A stretch of DNA of 64,000 bases from NCBI RefSeq assembly GCF_036173105.1, contig NZ_CP108053.1, positions 1,240,001 through 1,304,000 of the forward strand, read 5' to 3'. Below the pieces are notes generated by a model. It was not told the origin of the DNA. It saw nothing but the letters and a program-made list of their open reading frames with translations, and did no database searches. Shown piece after piece: positions 1-7,365 of this stretch (the stretch's first letter is position 1; the number at the start of each line of letters is the position of its first letter). The position numbers and the translations under genes are program-made. This stretch comes from Streptomyces sp. NBC_00287 (GTDB lineage Bacteria > Actinomycetota > Actinomycetes > Streptomycetales > Streptomycetaceae).

Positions 1-1095
1 GGTGTCCACCTGGTGCTCCGAACCGGGCGTGTGGGTCGAGGAGTTGGTGAGCCCCTTGTCGTGGTGCGCGGTGAGCGCTCCGCTGACGTGTGCGCGGCCC
101 TCGTCCTGCCAGACGAGGACGTTGACGGGGGCGCTCCAGCCGGGCCGGCCTTCGGGCAGTCCGGCGACGGAGATCTGGATGTCGTGCGGCCGACCGTCGT
201 TGAGGATCCCGGCGAACGGCGTCAGGTCGTATTCGATCGGCTTGACATCGAAGGCGCGCGGCCCCGGAACGACGTACCAGAGGAAGGGGTTTGACCAGCC
301 GCCGGTCCACACATGCGGGAACGGCGCGGCGACACCGGCCAGTTGGCCGTCCACCCTGATCTGCACCTCGCGGTAGGGGCCATCGGCGGCCTGGCAGGAG
401 TACGGCGCCGAGTCGGGCACCGTCAGATACCAGTACTCCTCGCAGCCGCCGCCGGATCCGGTGGCGTACACCTCGGCGACGATGCGTTCGCTGTTGCGCG
501 GGGTGGTGAGGGTGGTGCCGTCGGTCAGGGGGAGGACGCGGTCGGGGGTTTGGGCGGTCTTGCCGGTGTAGAAGGTCAGGGTGACCTTCACGTCGATGAT
601 CCCGGTGTAGGTGTCGTCGACGACATTGCCGATGAGCATCTCGACGTCCTGGCGCTCGCGGAGGGTGTCGCTGTAGCGCGTGACGTCCTTCTCGACGGAC
701 CATGCGATGCCGTCCGGTGAGGGCTGCGGGGTCGACGTACGGAAGATCTCGACCCCACCCACGCTGACATGGCCGAGGCGGTCGTACTGGCGGCCCTTGA
801 CCTTGCCTTCGAGGCGCAGCACGACCTTGTTCCAGCGGTCGCCACAGCCCTCGGGCGGGGTGTACGTCCCCCGGTACGGCGTGAAGTCGCGGAACTGCGC
901 CTCGGCCAGGGTCACTTGGCAGGATCTGGTGTCCGGGGCGGTGACGGGCGGGGCGGCGGTGACCGGGTCGTGCCAGTCGGAGCCGAACTCGGCGGGGACG
1001 TCGACGTGTTGGGCGGACGCGGGGTTCGCCCCGAGGAGCGTGCTCGCCAGGAGGGTCGCTCCGGCGAGCATGGACATGACGATCCGTCTCTTCAT
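1..1095 (-). CDS. Secreted PNGase A-like protein (partial, C-terminus outside window)
   Basis: The reverse-strand frame is open from an ATG at 1095 to the window edge, so about 365 N-terminal residues are seen and the stop is missing. It starts with a Sec signal peptide (MKRR, hydrophobic core, cleavage near ASA-Q at residue 28). The mature part has the Cys, Trp and Tyr pattern of the peptide-N4-(N-acetyl-beta-glucosaminyl)asparagine amidase A family: an early DxxRSCQVTL segment, a TPPEGCGDRWNKVVL segment, a VGGVEIFRTSTPQP segment and a later GGCEEYWYLTVP segment. That family removes N-glycans from glycopeptides, and the signal peptide suggests extracellular action. The family call rests on remembered sequence pattern. 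Catalytic residues were not mapped and the C-terminal domain cannot be seen. It is divergent from the ABC exporter at 1331. Confidence 0.75.
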   Translation of the reverse strand, partial: MKRRIVMSMLAGATLLASTLLGANPASAQHVDVPAEFGSDWHDPVTAAPPVTAPDTRSCQVTLAEAQFRDFTPYRGTYTPPEGCGDRWNKVVLRLEGKVKGRQYDRLGHVSVGGVEIFRTSTPQPSPDGIAWSVEKDVTRYSDTLRERQDVEMLIGNVVDDTYTGIIDVKVTLTFYTGKTAQTPDRVLPLTDGTTLTTPRNSERIVAEVYATGSGGGCEEYWYLTVPDSAPYSCQAADGPYREVQIRVDGQLAGVAAPFPHVWTGGWSNPFLWYVVPGPRAFDVKPIEYDLTPFAGILNDGRPHDIQISVAGLPEGRPGWSAPVNVLVWQDEGRAHVSGALTAHHDKGLTNSSTHTPGSEHQVDT

Positions 1096-1330
1096 GGCCG
1101 TGTTCTACGGGGGTGTTGGGGGACCGCGCAATGGGGCCTCGTACGACGTCATGTCCGGGGCGTGCGGAGTCCCTGGGTCCGGTGGGGCCGATGGTGACAG
1201 CCGGATCGTCTCGCCCATGTGGAAAACCGCTTGCTTCCGACCACGCTGCGACGCGAACCTGTCACGGTTTGCTGCCGCCGAAAGCGGTGGCTGCCTCCCT
1301 CCTACCCCCGACCCGAGCCACTGGGACGTC

Positions 1331-3205
1331 ATGCAGATTCAAGACCTTCCGTATCCCGACCCGGGCGTCCCGGACGCCCGCTCGGGGCCCCGCTTCCTGT
1401 GGTGGCTCTTCCGAAACCAACTCGGCGGACAACTGAAGGCCCTGGCCTGGGGCCTGCTGCACTTCGTGTCCGTCGCCTCTCTGCCGTTCTGTGTCGGACT
1501 CGCCATCCAGGCCGTCGTGGACCGCTCCGGCAGCCGGCTCGCGATCGCCGGCGGGCTGCTGGCGCTCGCCTGCGCCGGCAACGCCCTCGGCGACACCTTC
1601 CTGCACCGCGCCGCCGTCACCAACTGGATCGGCGCCGCGGCCCGCGTCCAGCAACTGCTGGCCCGCAAGGCCGCCCTGCTCGGCTCCGCGCTGACCCGGC
1701 GCGTCGCGGCCGGCGAGGTCGTGGCCGTCTCCACCGGTGACGTCGAGAAGATCGGCTGGTTCGTGGAGGCCGTCTCCCGGTTCACCGCGGCCGCGGTCAC
1801 CATCGTGCTGGTCTGTATCGGCCTGGTGATCTACCAGCCCGCGCTCGGCGTGGTCGTCGCGGTGGGCCTGCCCGTCCTGGCGCTGGCGGTCCTGCCGCTG
1901 CTGCCCCGGGCGACCCGACGAGCCGACTTCCAGCGCGAGAAGGCGGGCCGCGCCACCGAACTGGCCTCCGACACCGTCGCGGGCCTGCGCGTACTGCGCG
2001 GTATCGGCGGCGAGGAACTCTTCCTCGACCGCTACCGCAGCGCCTCCCAGGAGGTCCGCCACGCCGCCGTGCGCAGCGCCAGGATGTGGGCCCTGATCAC
2101 CGCGATCCAGGTACTCCTGCCGGGCCTGCTGCTGATCGCGGTCGTCTGGTACGGCGTCCATCTCGCCCGCGACGGCCGTATCGCCGTCGGTGAACTGGTC
2201 ACCGCCTACAGCTCGATCATGCTGCTCACCTACCCTCTGCGGCACTTCGAAGAGATCGCCATGGCCTACTCCTTGTCGCGCCCCTCGGCCCGGCGGGCCG
2301 CGCGGGTGCTGTCGCTGGAGCGAGCCGTGGACGACCGTGGCACCGACGGCTCGCGCGCGGCGGACCTGCCGTCCGGCGATCTGTACGACCCGGCCACCGG
2401 ACTGCTCGCGCCCACGGGCCGGTTCACCGCCGTGGTGTGTGGTGACCCGGACGCGGCCGGACGGCTGGCCGAGCGGCTCGGTGGCCACCCCTCCGAGGCC
2501 GGCACCTCGGTCCGGCTGGGCGGGGTGGCGCTGGACGAACTGCCTCTCGACACCGCGCGCACTGCAGTCCTCGTCCAGGACAAGGACCCGGTACTGCTCT
2601 CCGGCACCCTGCGCGAACTGCTCGACGTACCCAAGTCGGGCGCGGTCGGCTCGACGGAGGCGCTCGCGGCGGCGCAGTGCGAGGACGTACTGGCCGCGCT
2701 GGCCCAGGGTTCGCTCGACGCAGCGGACCCGATGGACGCCCTCATCACCGAACGCGGCCGCTCCCTGTCCGGCGGCCAGCGCCAGCGCCTGGCACTGGCC
2801 CGGTCGCTGGTCACGGATCCGGAGGTGCTCGTCCTGGACGAACCCACCTCTGCCGTGGACTCCCACACAGAGGCACGGATCGCGGGTGGCCTGCGGGATC
2901 TGCGCGAGGGGCGCACCACCGTGGTGTTCACCTCCTCCCCGCTGCTCCTGGACCGCGCCGACCGCGTCGTCCTCGTGCACGAAGGCGAGGTCACAGCGGT
3001 CGGGATGCACCGGGAGCTGCTGCACAAGGAGCCGTTGTACCGGGCCGTGGTGACTCGGGAGACGGATGAGGAAGCGGCGCTGCGCGACGCGGCACGGGTG
3101 GACGGGGACTCCCGGCTGGACGGGGATTCGCGACGGGCCGGGGATTCACGACGGGCCGGGGACTCGCGACTGGACGCACTGGAAGAGATCGAGGAGAGCG
3201 CATGA
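1331..3205 (+). CDS. ABC exporter half-transporter, subunit 1 (degenerate Walker A)
   Basis: This is a 624-residue ABC exporter half with an N-terminal membrane domain (about residues 25-310, several hydrophobic helices) and a C-terminal nucleotide-binding domain. The ATG at 1331 is chosen because upstream sequence in the same frame lies in the promoter gap and is not membrane-like. The Walker A place (about residue 372) reads VVCGDPDAAGRLAERL, with no GxxGxGKST, so the P-loop lysine is absent. The signature LSGGQRQRLALARSL (about 479) and Walker B VLVLDEPTSAVD are intact, and the H-loop histidine is replaced (FTSSP). The stop overlaps the next gene's ATG (ATGA), so the pair is co-translated and very likely heterodimeric. 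The C-terminus has an 18-bp repeat encoding GDSR-type hexapeptides. The substrate is unknown. Confidence 0.9.
   Translation: MQIQDLPYPDPGVPDARSGPRFLWWLFRNQLGGQLKALAWGLLHFVSVASLPFCVGLAIQAVVDRSGSRLAIAGGLLALACAGNALGDTFLHRAAVTNWIGAAARVQQLLARKAALLGSALTRRVAAGEVVAVSTGDVEKIGWFVEAVSRFTAAAVTIVLVCIGLVIYQPALGVVVAVGLPVLALAVLPLLPRATRRADFQREKAGRATELASDTVAGLRVLRGIGGEELFLDRYRSASQEVRHAAVRSARMWALITAIQVLLPGLLLIAVVWYGVHLARDGRIAVGELVTAYSSIMLLTYPLRHFEEIAMAYSLSRPSARRAARVLSLERAVDDRGTDGSRAADLPSGDLYDPATGLLAPTGRFTAVVCGDPDAAGRLAERLGGHPSEAGTSVRLGGVALDELPLDTARTAVLVQDKDPVLLSGTLRELLDVPKSGAVGSTEALAAAQCEDVLAALAQGSLDAADPMDALITERGRSLSGGQRQRLALARSLVTDPEVLVLDEPTSAVDSHTEARIAGGLRDLREGRTTVVFTSSPLLLDRADRVVLVHEGEVTAVGMHRELLHKEPLYRAVVTRETDEEAALRDAARVDGDSRLDGDSRRAGDSRRAGDSRLDALEEIEESA
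3101..3172 (+). repeat. In-frame 18-bp tandem repeat (4 copies) in ABC subunit 1 tail
   Basis: Four contiguous 18-bp units begin at 3101, 3119, 3137 and 3155. They encode DGDSRL, DGDSRR, AGDSRR and AGDSRL just before the C-terminal LDALEEIEESA. The period is a multiple of three, so copy-number change would keep the frame. The tail is charged and follows the ATPase domain. Confidence 0.9.
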
Positions 3206-5019
3206 TCGGCGTGGCGCCACCGGCCTACGACCCCGCGGCCCCGACGACGGCGAACACGCTGCCCGTCGGCGCCCCGGCCACCGTACGCGCCTACGTGATC
3301 GAACTGTTCCGCCGGCACCGCCGGGCCTTCCTGATCCTGATCGCCGTCAACACGGCCGCCGTCATGGCCTCCATGGCGGGGCCGTGGCTGCTCGGCGGCC
3401 TGGTCGAGCGGGTGTCGGACGGTGCGCTGGAGCTCCATCTGGGGCTCACCGTCTCGCTGTTCCTGGTCGCGCTCGTCATCCAGGCGGTGTTCGTCCGGGA
3501 GGTCCGGCTGCGCGGCGCGATACTCGGCGAGCGGATGCTGGCCGACCTGCGCGAGGACTTCCTCGTCCGGTCCGTCGGGCTGCCGCCCGGCGTGCTGGAG
3601 CGCGCCGGGACCGGCGATCTGCTGTCCCGGATCACGACCGACATCGACCGGCTCGCCAACGCCATGCGCGAAGCCGTGCCCCAGCTGGCGATCGGCGTGG
3701 TGTGGGCGGCGCTGCTGCTGGGCGGACTGGTGATCACGGCGCCGCCGCTGGGCGCCGCGGTGCTGGTCGCCGTACCGCTGCTGGTCGTCGGCTGCCGCTG
3801 GTACTTCAAGCGGGCGCCCGCCGCCTACCGCTCGGAGGCCGCCGGGTACGCCGCCGTGGCCGCCGCCCTGGCCGAGACGGTGGACGCCGGCCGCACGGTC
3901 GAGGCCCACCGGCTCGGCGAGCGCCGTATCGACCTGTCCAAGCAGCGGGTCAAGGAGTGGACGGCCTGGGAGCGCTACACGCTCTGGCTGCGGTCGGTGC
4001 TCTTCCCGGTCATCAACGTCACCCATGTCACCGTCCTCGGCTCGGTCCTGATGCTCGGCGGCGTGTTCGCCCTGCAGGGCTGGATCGGGGTGGGCGAGCT
4101 GACCACGGGCGCGCTCATCGCGCAGATGCTCGTCGATCCGGTGGGCCTGATTCTGCGCTGGTACGACGAGCTCCAGGTCGCCCAGGTGTCGCTGGCCCGC
4201 CTCGTCGGCGTCCGGGACATCGAGCCGGACGCCGGGGACGCCTCGCTCGCTCCCGACGGACGCGACGTGCACGCCGACCGGGTGCACTTCGGCTACGTCG
4301 ACGGCGTGGACGTCCTGCGCAAGGTGTCCCTCGAGGTGGCCCCCGGCACCCGTCTCGCGCTGGTCGGCCCGTCCGGCGCGGGCAAGTCCACGCTGGGCAG
4401 GCTGCTCGCCGGCATCTACGCGCCCCGGGAGGGCCGGATCGCCCTCGGCGGTGCGGAGCTGTCCCGGATGCCTGCCGAGCGGGTCCGCGAGCACGTGGCC
4501 CTCGTCAATCAGGAGCACCACGTCTTCGTGGGTTCCCTGCGCGACAACCTGTTGCTCGCCCTCCCCCACTCCCGGCTCCCGTCGAGTGCGGGGGCGCCGG
4601 ACGACGCCGTCGACGCCGAGCTGTGGGCGGCGCTCGGGGCGGTGGACGCGGACGGCTGGGCACGCGCCCTCGACGACGGCCTGGACACCGAGGTCGGCTC
4701 CGGCGGCTTCGCCCTGACCCCGGCGCAGGCGCAGCAGATCGCGCTGGCCCGACTGGTGCTGGCCGACCCGCACACCTTGGTCCTGGACGAGGCGACGTCC
4801 CTGCTCGACCCACGGGCCGCCCGCCATCTGGAACGCTCCCTGGCCCGCGTCCTGCACGGCCGCACGGTGGTGGCCATCGCCCACCGCCTGCACACCGCCC
4901 ACGACGCCGACGTCATCGCCGTCGTCGAGAACGGCCGGATCAGCGAGCTGGGCAGCCATGACGAGCTGGTCGCGGCGAAGGGGGCGTACGCGGCGCTGTG
5001 GCGGTCCTGGCACGGGTGA
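3202..5019 (+). CDS. ABC exporter half-transporter, subunit 2 (degenerate signature)
   Basis: This 605-residue protein has a six-helix-type membrane domain (about residues 35-320) and a C-terminal ATPase domain. Walker A LVGPSGAGKST (about residue 389), Walker B TLVLDEATSLLD and the H-loop (AIAHR, about 558) are intact. The signature, normally LSGGQ, reads LTPAQAQQIALARL (about 504). It is the mirror image of subunit 1. In the expected heterodimer, Walker A of this subunit meets the intact signature of subunit 1 (consensus site), while the degenerate Walker A meets LTPAQ (non-catalytic site), as in TM287/288-type exporters. The ATG overlaps the upstream stop by 4 bp. It probably exports a small molecule or peptide, but nothing nearby names the substrate. 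Confidence 0.92.
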   Translation: MIGVAPPAYDPAAPTTANTLPVGAPATVRAYVIELFRRHRRAFLILIAVNTAAVMASMAGPWLLGGLVERVSDGALELHLGLTVSLFLVALVIQAVFVREVRLRGAILGERMLADLREDFLVRSVGLPPGVLERAGTGDLLSRITTDIDRLANAMREAVPQLAIGVVWAALLLGGLVITAPPLGAAVLVAVPLLVVGCRWYFKRAPAAYRSEAAGYAAVAAALAETVDAGRTVEAHRLGERRIDLSKQRVKEWTAWERYTLWLRSVLFPVINVTHVTVLGSVLMLGGVFALQGWIGVGELTTGALIAQMLVDPVGLILRWYDELQVAQVSLARLVGVRDIEPDAGDASLAPDGRDVHADRVHFGYVDGVDVLRKVSLEVAPGTRLALVGPSGAGKSTLGRLLAGIYAPREGRIALGGAELSRMPAERVREHVALVNQEHHVFVGSLRDNLLLALPHSRLPSSAGAPDDAVDAELWAALGAVDADGWARALDDGLDTEVGSGGFALTPAQAQQIALARLVLADPHTLVLDEATSLLDPRAARHLERSLARVLHGRTVVAIAHRLHTAHDADVIAVVENGRISELGSHDELVAAKGAYAALWRSWHG

Positions 5020-5103
5020 GGTGAGGGGGCGGTCCTGGTAGAGGGCGCGGGGTGCGTGTGACGTGGGGCGGTGAGGGGTCTTCCGGCTCGGGGGCGCGGA
5101 CCT

Positions 5104-5355
5104 GGGTCGGCGCGGGTGCTCTCCCGTCCCGCGGGGCGTGGAACTGGGGCGGCGAGGCTGGTCTCCCGGCCGGCGGGGCACCGACGCGGGTCGGCGAGGC
5201 TGGTCTCCCAGTCGGCAGGGCACCGACGCGGGTCGGCCAGGCTGCTCTCCCGGCCCGCGGGGCGCCGACCAGGGTCGGCAAGGGTGACTTCCTGGCCCTA
5301 GGACCACGGACCCGGGTCGGCGAGGGTGACCTCCGCGACCGGGTCCACGGTCGGC
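5104..5355. repeat. Imperfect 42-bp tandem repeat, six copies, in a 621-bp gap
   Basis: The gap 5020-5640 between the ABC exporter and the DUF5709 gene holds six contiguous 42-bp units starting at 5104, 5146, 5188, 5230, 5272 and 5314. Each begins GG(T/G)CGGC, and units 2-4 are closest. Identity falls off at both ends of the array. Both strands stay open across the array because the DNA has few A/T-rich triplets. A 154-codon GTG frame at 5052-5516 exists, but its codon choice is unlike the neighbours (CTA, GGA, CCA, AGG) and I do not call it a gene. No terminator hairpin with a T tract is seen after the ABC operon. Confidence 0.85.
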
Positions 5356-5640
5356 GGGCATGCGTGCGCCCGGTTGGCGCCGCGGCCCGTCGGCCCTGCC
5401 GCCCCGCCCTCGCGGCGCCGGATTTCCCGGCCGGAGACCGGCTCCCGCGGGCGTCTCGGCGACGCCCCGGCCTCGTGGCGTTGCGCTGGGGCGAACAGGG
5501 GTGGAAGGCTGGATAGCGGCACCGGTTCGGGGAGCACCCGGGAAGCATGCGGCAAGCGTCGGGCGCAGCCAGTGTCCCGCGCGCCGGCCCGTCGTCGATC
5601 GCGGTGACGACGGGCTCGTCCCCACCCACTGGAGGTACCC

Positions 5641-6111
5641 GTGAACAGCGCCGACGGATGGGGTGACGACGTCTACCAGCCCGACGCGTCCGAAGTCCAG
5701 GACGACGCGGGGCTGCTCGACGCCGAGGACACCCTGGACAACGACGGCGTCGGCGACCCTCTCGACCGGGGCTGGTCCCCGCCGGAGCGACCATGGGCGG
5801 TGGAGCGCAGCGGTGTGACGGCCGCCGAGCGCCACCAGGGCGAGACGCTGGACCAGCGGCTCGCCGAGGAGCTGCCCGACCTCGAGACTCCCGACGGCGA
5901 CGGCATCGGCGACGTCGAGGGCACCGACGGCGAACTCCTCGACAACGAGGTCGGCGCGGCCCGCTCCGGCCGGCTCGTCGCCCCCGACGAGGGCGCGCAC
6001 GAGGACGAGGAGAGCGCGCTGGTCGCCACGGACGTCGGTATCGACGGCGCCGCGGCCTCGGCCGAGGAGGCCGCCATGCACATCGTCGACGAGGACGCCC
6101 TGTCCGGCTGA
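5641..6111 (+). CDS. DUF5709 family acidic protein
   Basis: This 156-residue, strongly acidic protein starts at GTG 5641 behind GGAGG (about 5632). It shows the DUF5709 pattern: an N-terminal WGDDVYQPDASE segment, an LDAEDTLDNDGVGDPLDRGW segment, PPERPWAVERSGVTAAE, then GETLDQRLAEELPD. There is no signal peptide or membrane segment. The function is unknown. The family is common in actinobacteria. The L31 type B gene follows 33 bp downstream on the same strand, so the two are probably co-transcribed. Confidence 0.88.
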   Translation: MNSADGWGDDVYQPDASEVQDDAGLLDAEDTLDNDGVGDPLDRGWSPPERPWAVERSGVTAAERHQGETLDQRLAEELPDLETPDGDGIGDVEGTDGELLDNEVGAARSGRLVAPDEGAHEDEESALVATDVGIDGAAASAEEAAMHIVDEDALSG

Positions 6112-6144
6112 AGCAGCCGGCACAGCGTTCTGCGAGGAGCCTTC

Positions 6145-6405
6145 ATGCAGCAGGACAAGCACCCCGACTACCACCAGGTCGTCTTCCGGGACCGCGCCGC
6201 CGGGTACGCCTTCCTCACCCGGTCCACCGCGACCAGCGGCGAGACCATCGAGTGGGACGACGGCGAGACCTACCCGGTCGTGGACGTGGAGATCTCCTCG
6301 GAGAGCCACCCCTTCTACACCGGCAAGGCGCGGACGGTGGACACGGAGGGCCGCGTCGCCCGCTTCGAGCGGCGCTACGGCGGCGCAGGCGCCGACGACT
6401 CCTGA
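6145..6405 (+). CDS. rpmE2: 50S ribosomal protein L31 type B
   Basis: This 86-residue protein has the type B L31 sequence: [12 protein letters not shown] at the start, FLTRST, then [15 protein letters not shown] and a C-terminal RFERRYG. The zinc-binding cysteines of the type A form are absent, so this is the zinc-independent paralogue that replaces L31 on the ribosome. The ATG has GCGAGGAGCC upstream. In Streptomyces such genes are often under Zur. I looked in the 33-bp gap to the upstream gene and in front of 5641 and saw no Zur-like AT-rich palindrome. Confidence 0.95.
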   Translation: MQQDKHPDYHQVVFRDRAAGYAFLTRSTATSGETIEWDDGETYPVVDVEISSESHPFYTGKARTVDTEGRVARFERRYGGAGADDS

Positions 6406-6425
6406 CGGGGCCGCGCCGCCCTCGC

Positions 6426-7220
6426 TCAGATCACGTTGAGCGCCGCCGCGCAGCCCACGCCCCCGAGCAGCATGAACACGGGCATCAGCACCTTCAGCTC
6501 CACCCAGCTGCCCGCCCGGAAGCGCATGGCCTTCGGCGGGCCGATCGGGTACCAGCGCTTGCGGCCCACCGGGATCGGCCACAGGATCGGGCAGCCCGAC
6601 ACCGTCAGCGCGTCCCCGATGTCGTGCACCAGCGCGCCCAGCACGATCGGCAGGCCCAACCACAGATACTCCTGGCCCGGCGCCGTGAACAGCCAGTCCG
6701 CGCCGTTGCCCGGCTTGTCCAGCACGCCCGCGAGGATCCACGCACTGGTCGCCGCCAGCAGCCACACCAGCACGTCGGCGCTGGAGCCACGGGTCGCCCG
6801 CCACAGCAGGCCCTCGATGGCGAGCACTATGTGCGCGAAGAGGATGCCCAGCACCGCCCAACGCCCCCCGGTGATCGCCAGCACCGAGGCGCCGGCGCCG
6901 ATCAGGACCGCCCACAGCCAGGTGTGCGTGAGCGTGCGGTGGCCGCCGGAGCGGCGCGGGTCGCCCTGCTTCCTGGTCGCCTTGTAGACGGCGTAGGAGA
7001 GCTTGTCGACGATCTCGCACAGCCCCCGTGAGAGCGGCCCGAAGGCCCGGGAGATGGTGGCCGCCTTGTGGTCGAGGTCCGGGGCCAGAGCCGCGCCGGC
7101 GCAGATCAGCGCGCCGACCAGGACGACGGGCCAGGGCATCGGACGTCCGGCCGCCGCGGCCGCCGCCCCTACGCCGAGCCAGGCCGCGGCGCCCGACAGT
7201 GAGTGTGCTGGTCCCATCAT
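6426..7220 (-). CDS. YdjM/DUF457-like membrane metal-dependent hydrolase
   Basis: This protein of about 264 residues resembles the LexA-binding, inner-membrane-bound putative hydrolase family (YdjM). It has an N-terminal MMGPAHSLSGAAAW with a conserved histidine, an APDLDHKAAT segment, a GGHRTLTHTW segment, several hydrophobic helices, and LVHDIGDALTVSG followed by GCPILWP near the end. The His/Asp motifs are those expected to bind metal. The start is not certain: in-frame ATGs lie at 7238, 7220 and 7217. I prefer 7220, after a GGGGCGGG stretch. It is divergent from the helicase gene at 7366. The biochemical role is unproven for the family. Confidence 0.82.
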   Translation of the reverse strand: MMGPAHSLSGAAAWLGVGAAAAAAGRPMPWPVVLVGALICAGAALAPDLDHKAATISRAFGPLSRGLCEIVDKLSYAVYKATRKQGDPRRSGGHRTLTHTWLWAVLIGAGASVLAITGGRWAVLGILFAHIVLAIEGLLWRATRGSSADVLVWLLAATSAWILAGVLDKPGNGADWLFTAPGQEYLWLGLPIVLGALVHDIGDALTVSGCPILWPIPVGRKRWYPIGPPKAMRFRAGSWVELKVLMPVFMLLGGVGCAAALNVI

Positions 7221-7365
7221 GGCCGTTGCCCGCCCCATTCCTCGTGTGCCGCTGTCCAGTTGACGGTGTGCGCTGACGTGTCGTCGGCGACACAGCGTAG
7301 CGTTCGCGATCTTCGTGTGGGCAGCCGATTCCCCCGTCGGCCGGGACGCCAGGCAAGATGGGTGG

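Noticed and set aside
5104..5355. CRISPR array
   Set aside because: Units are contiguous with no unique spacers and no cas genes. The same applies to the arrays at 35441 and 36841.
6112..6144. Zur box for L31 type B
   Set aside because: No AT-rich palindrome is present in the gap or in front of the upstream DUF5709 gene.
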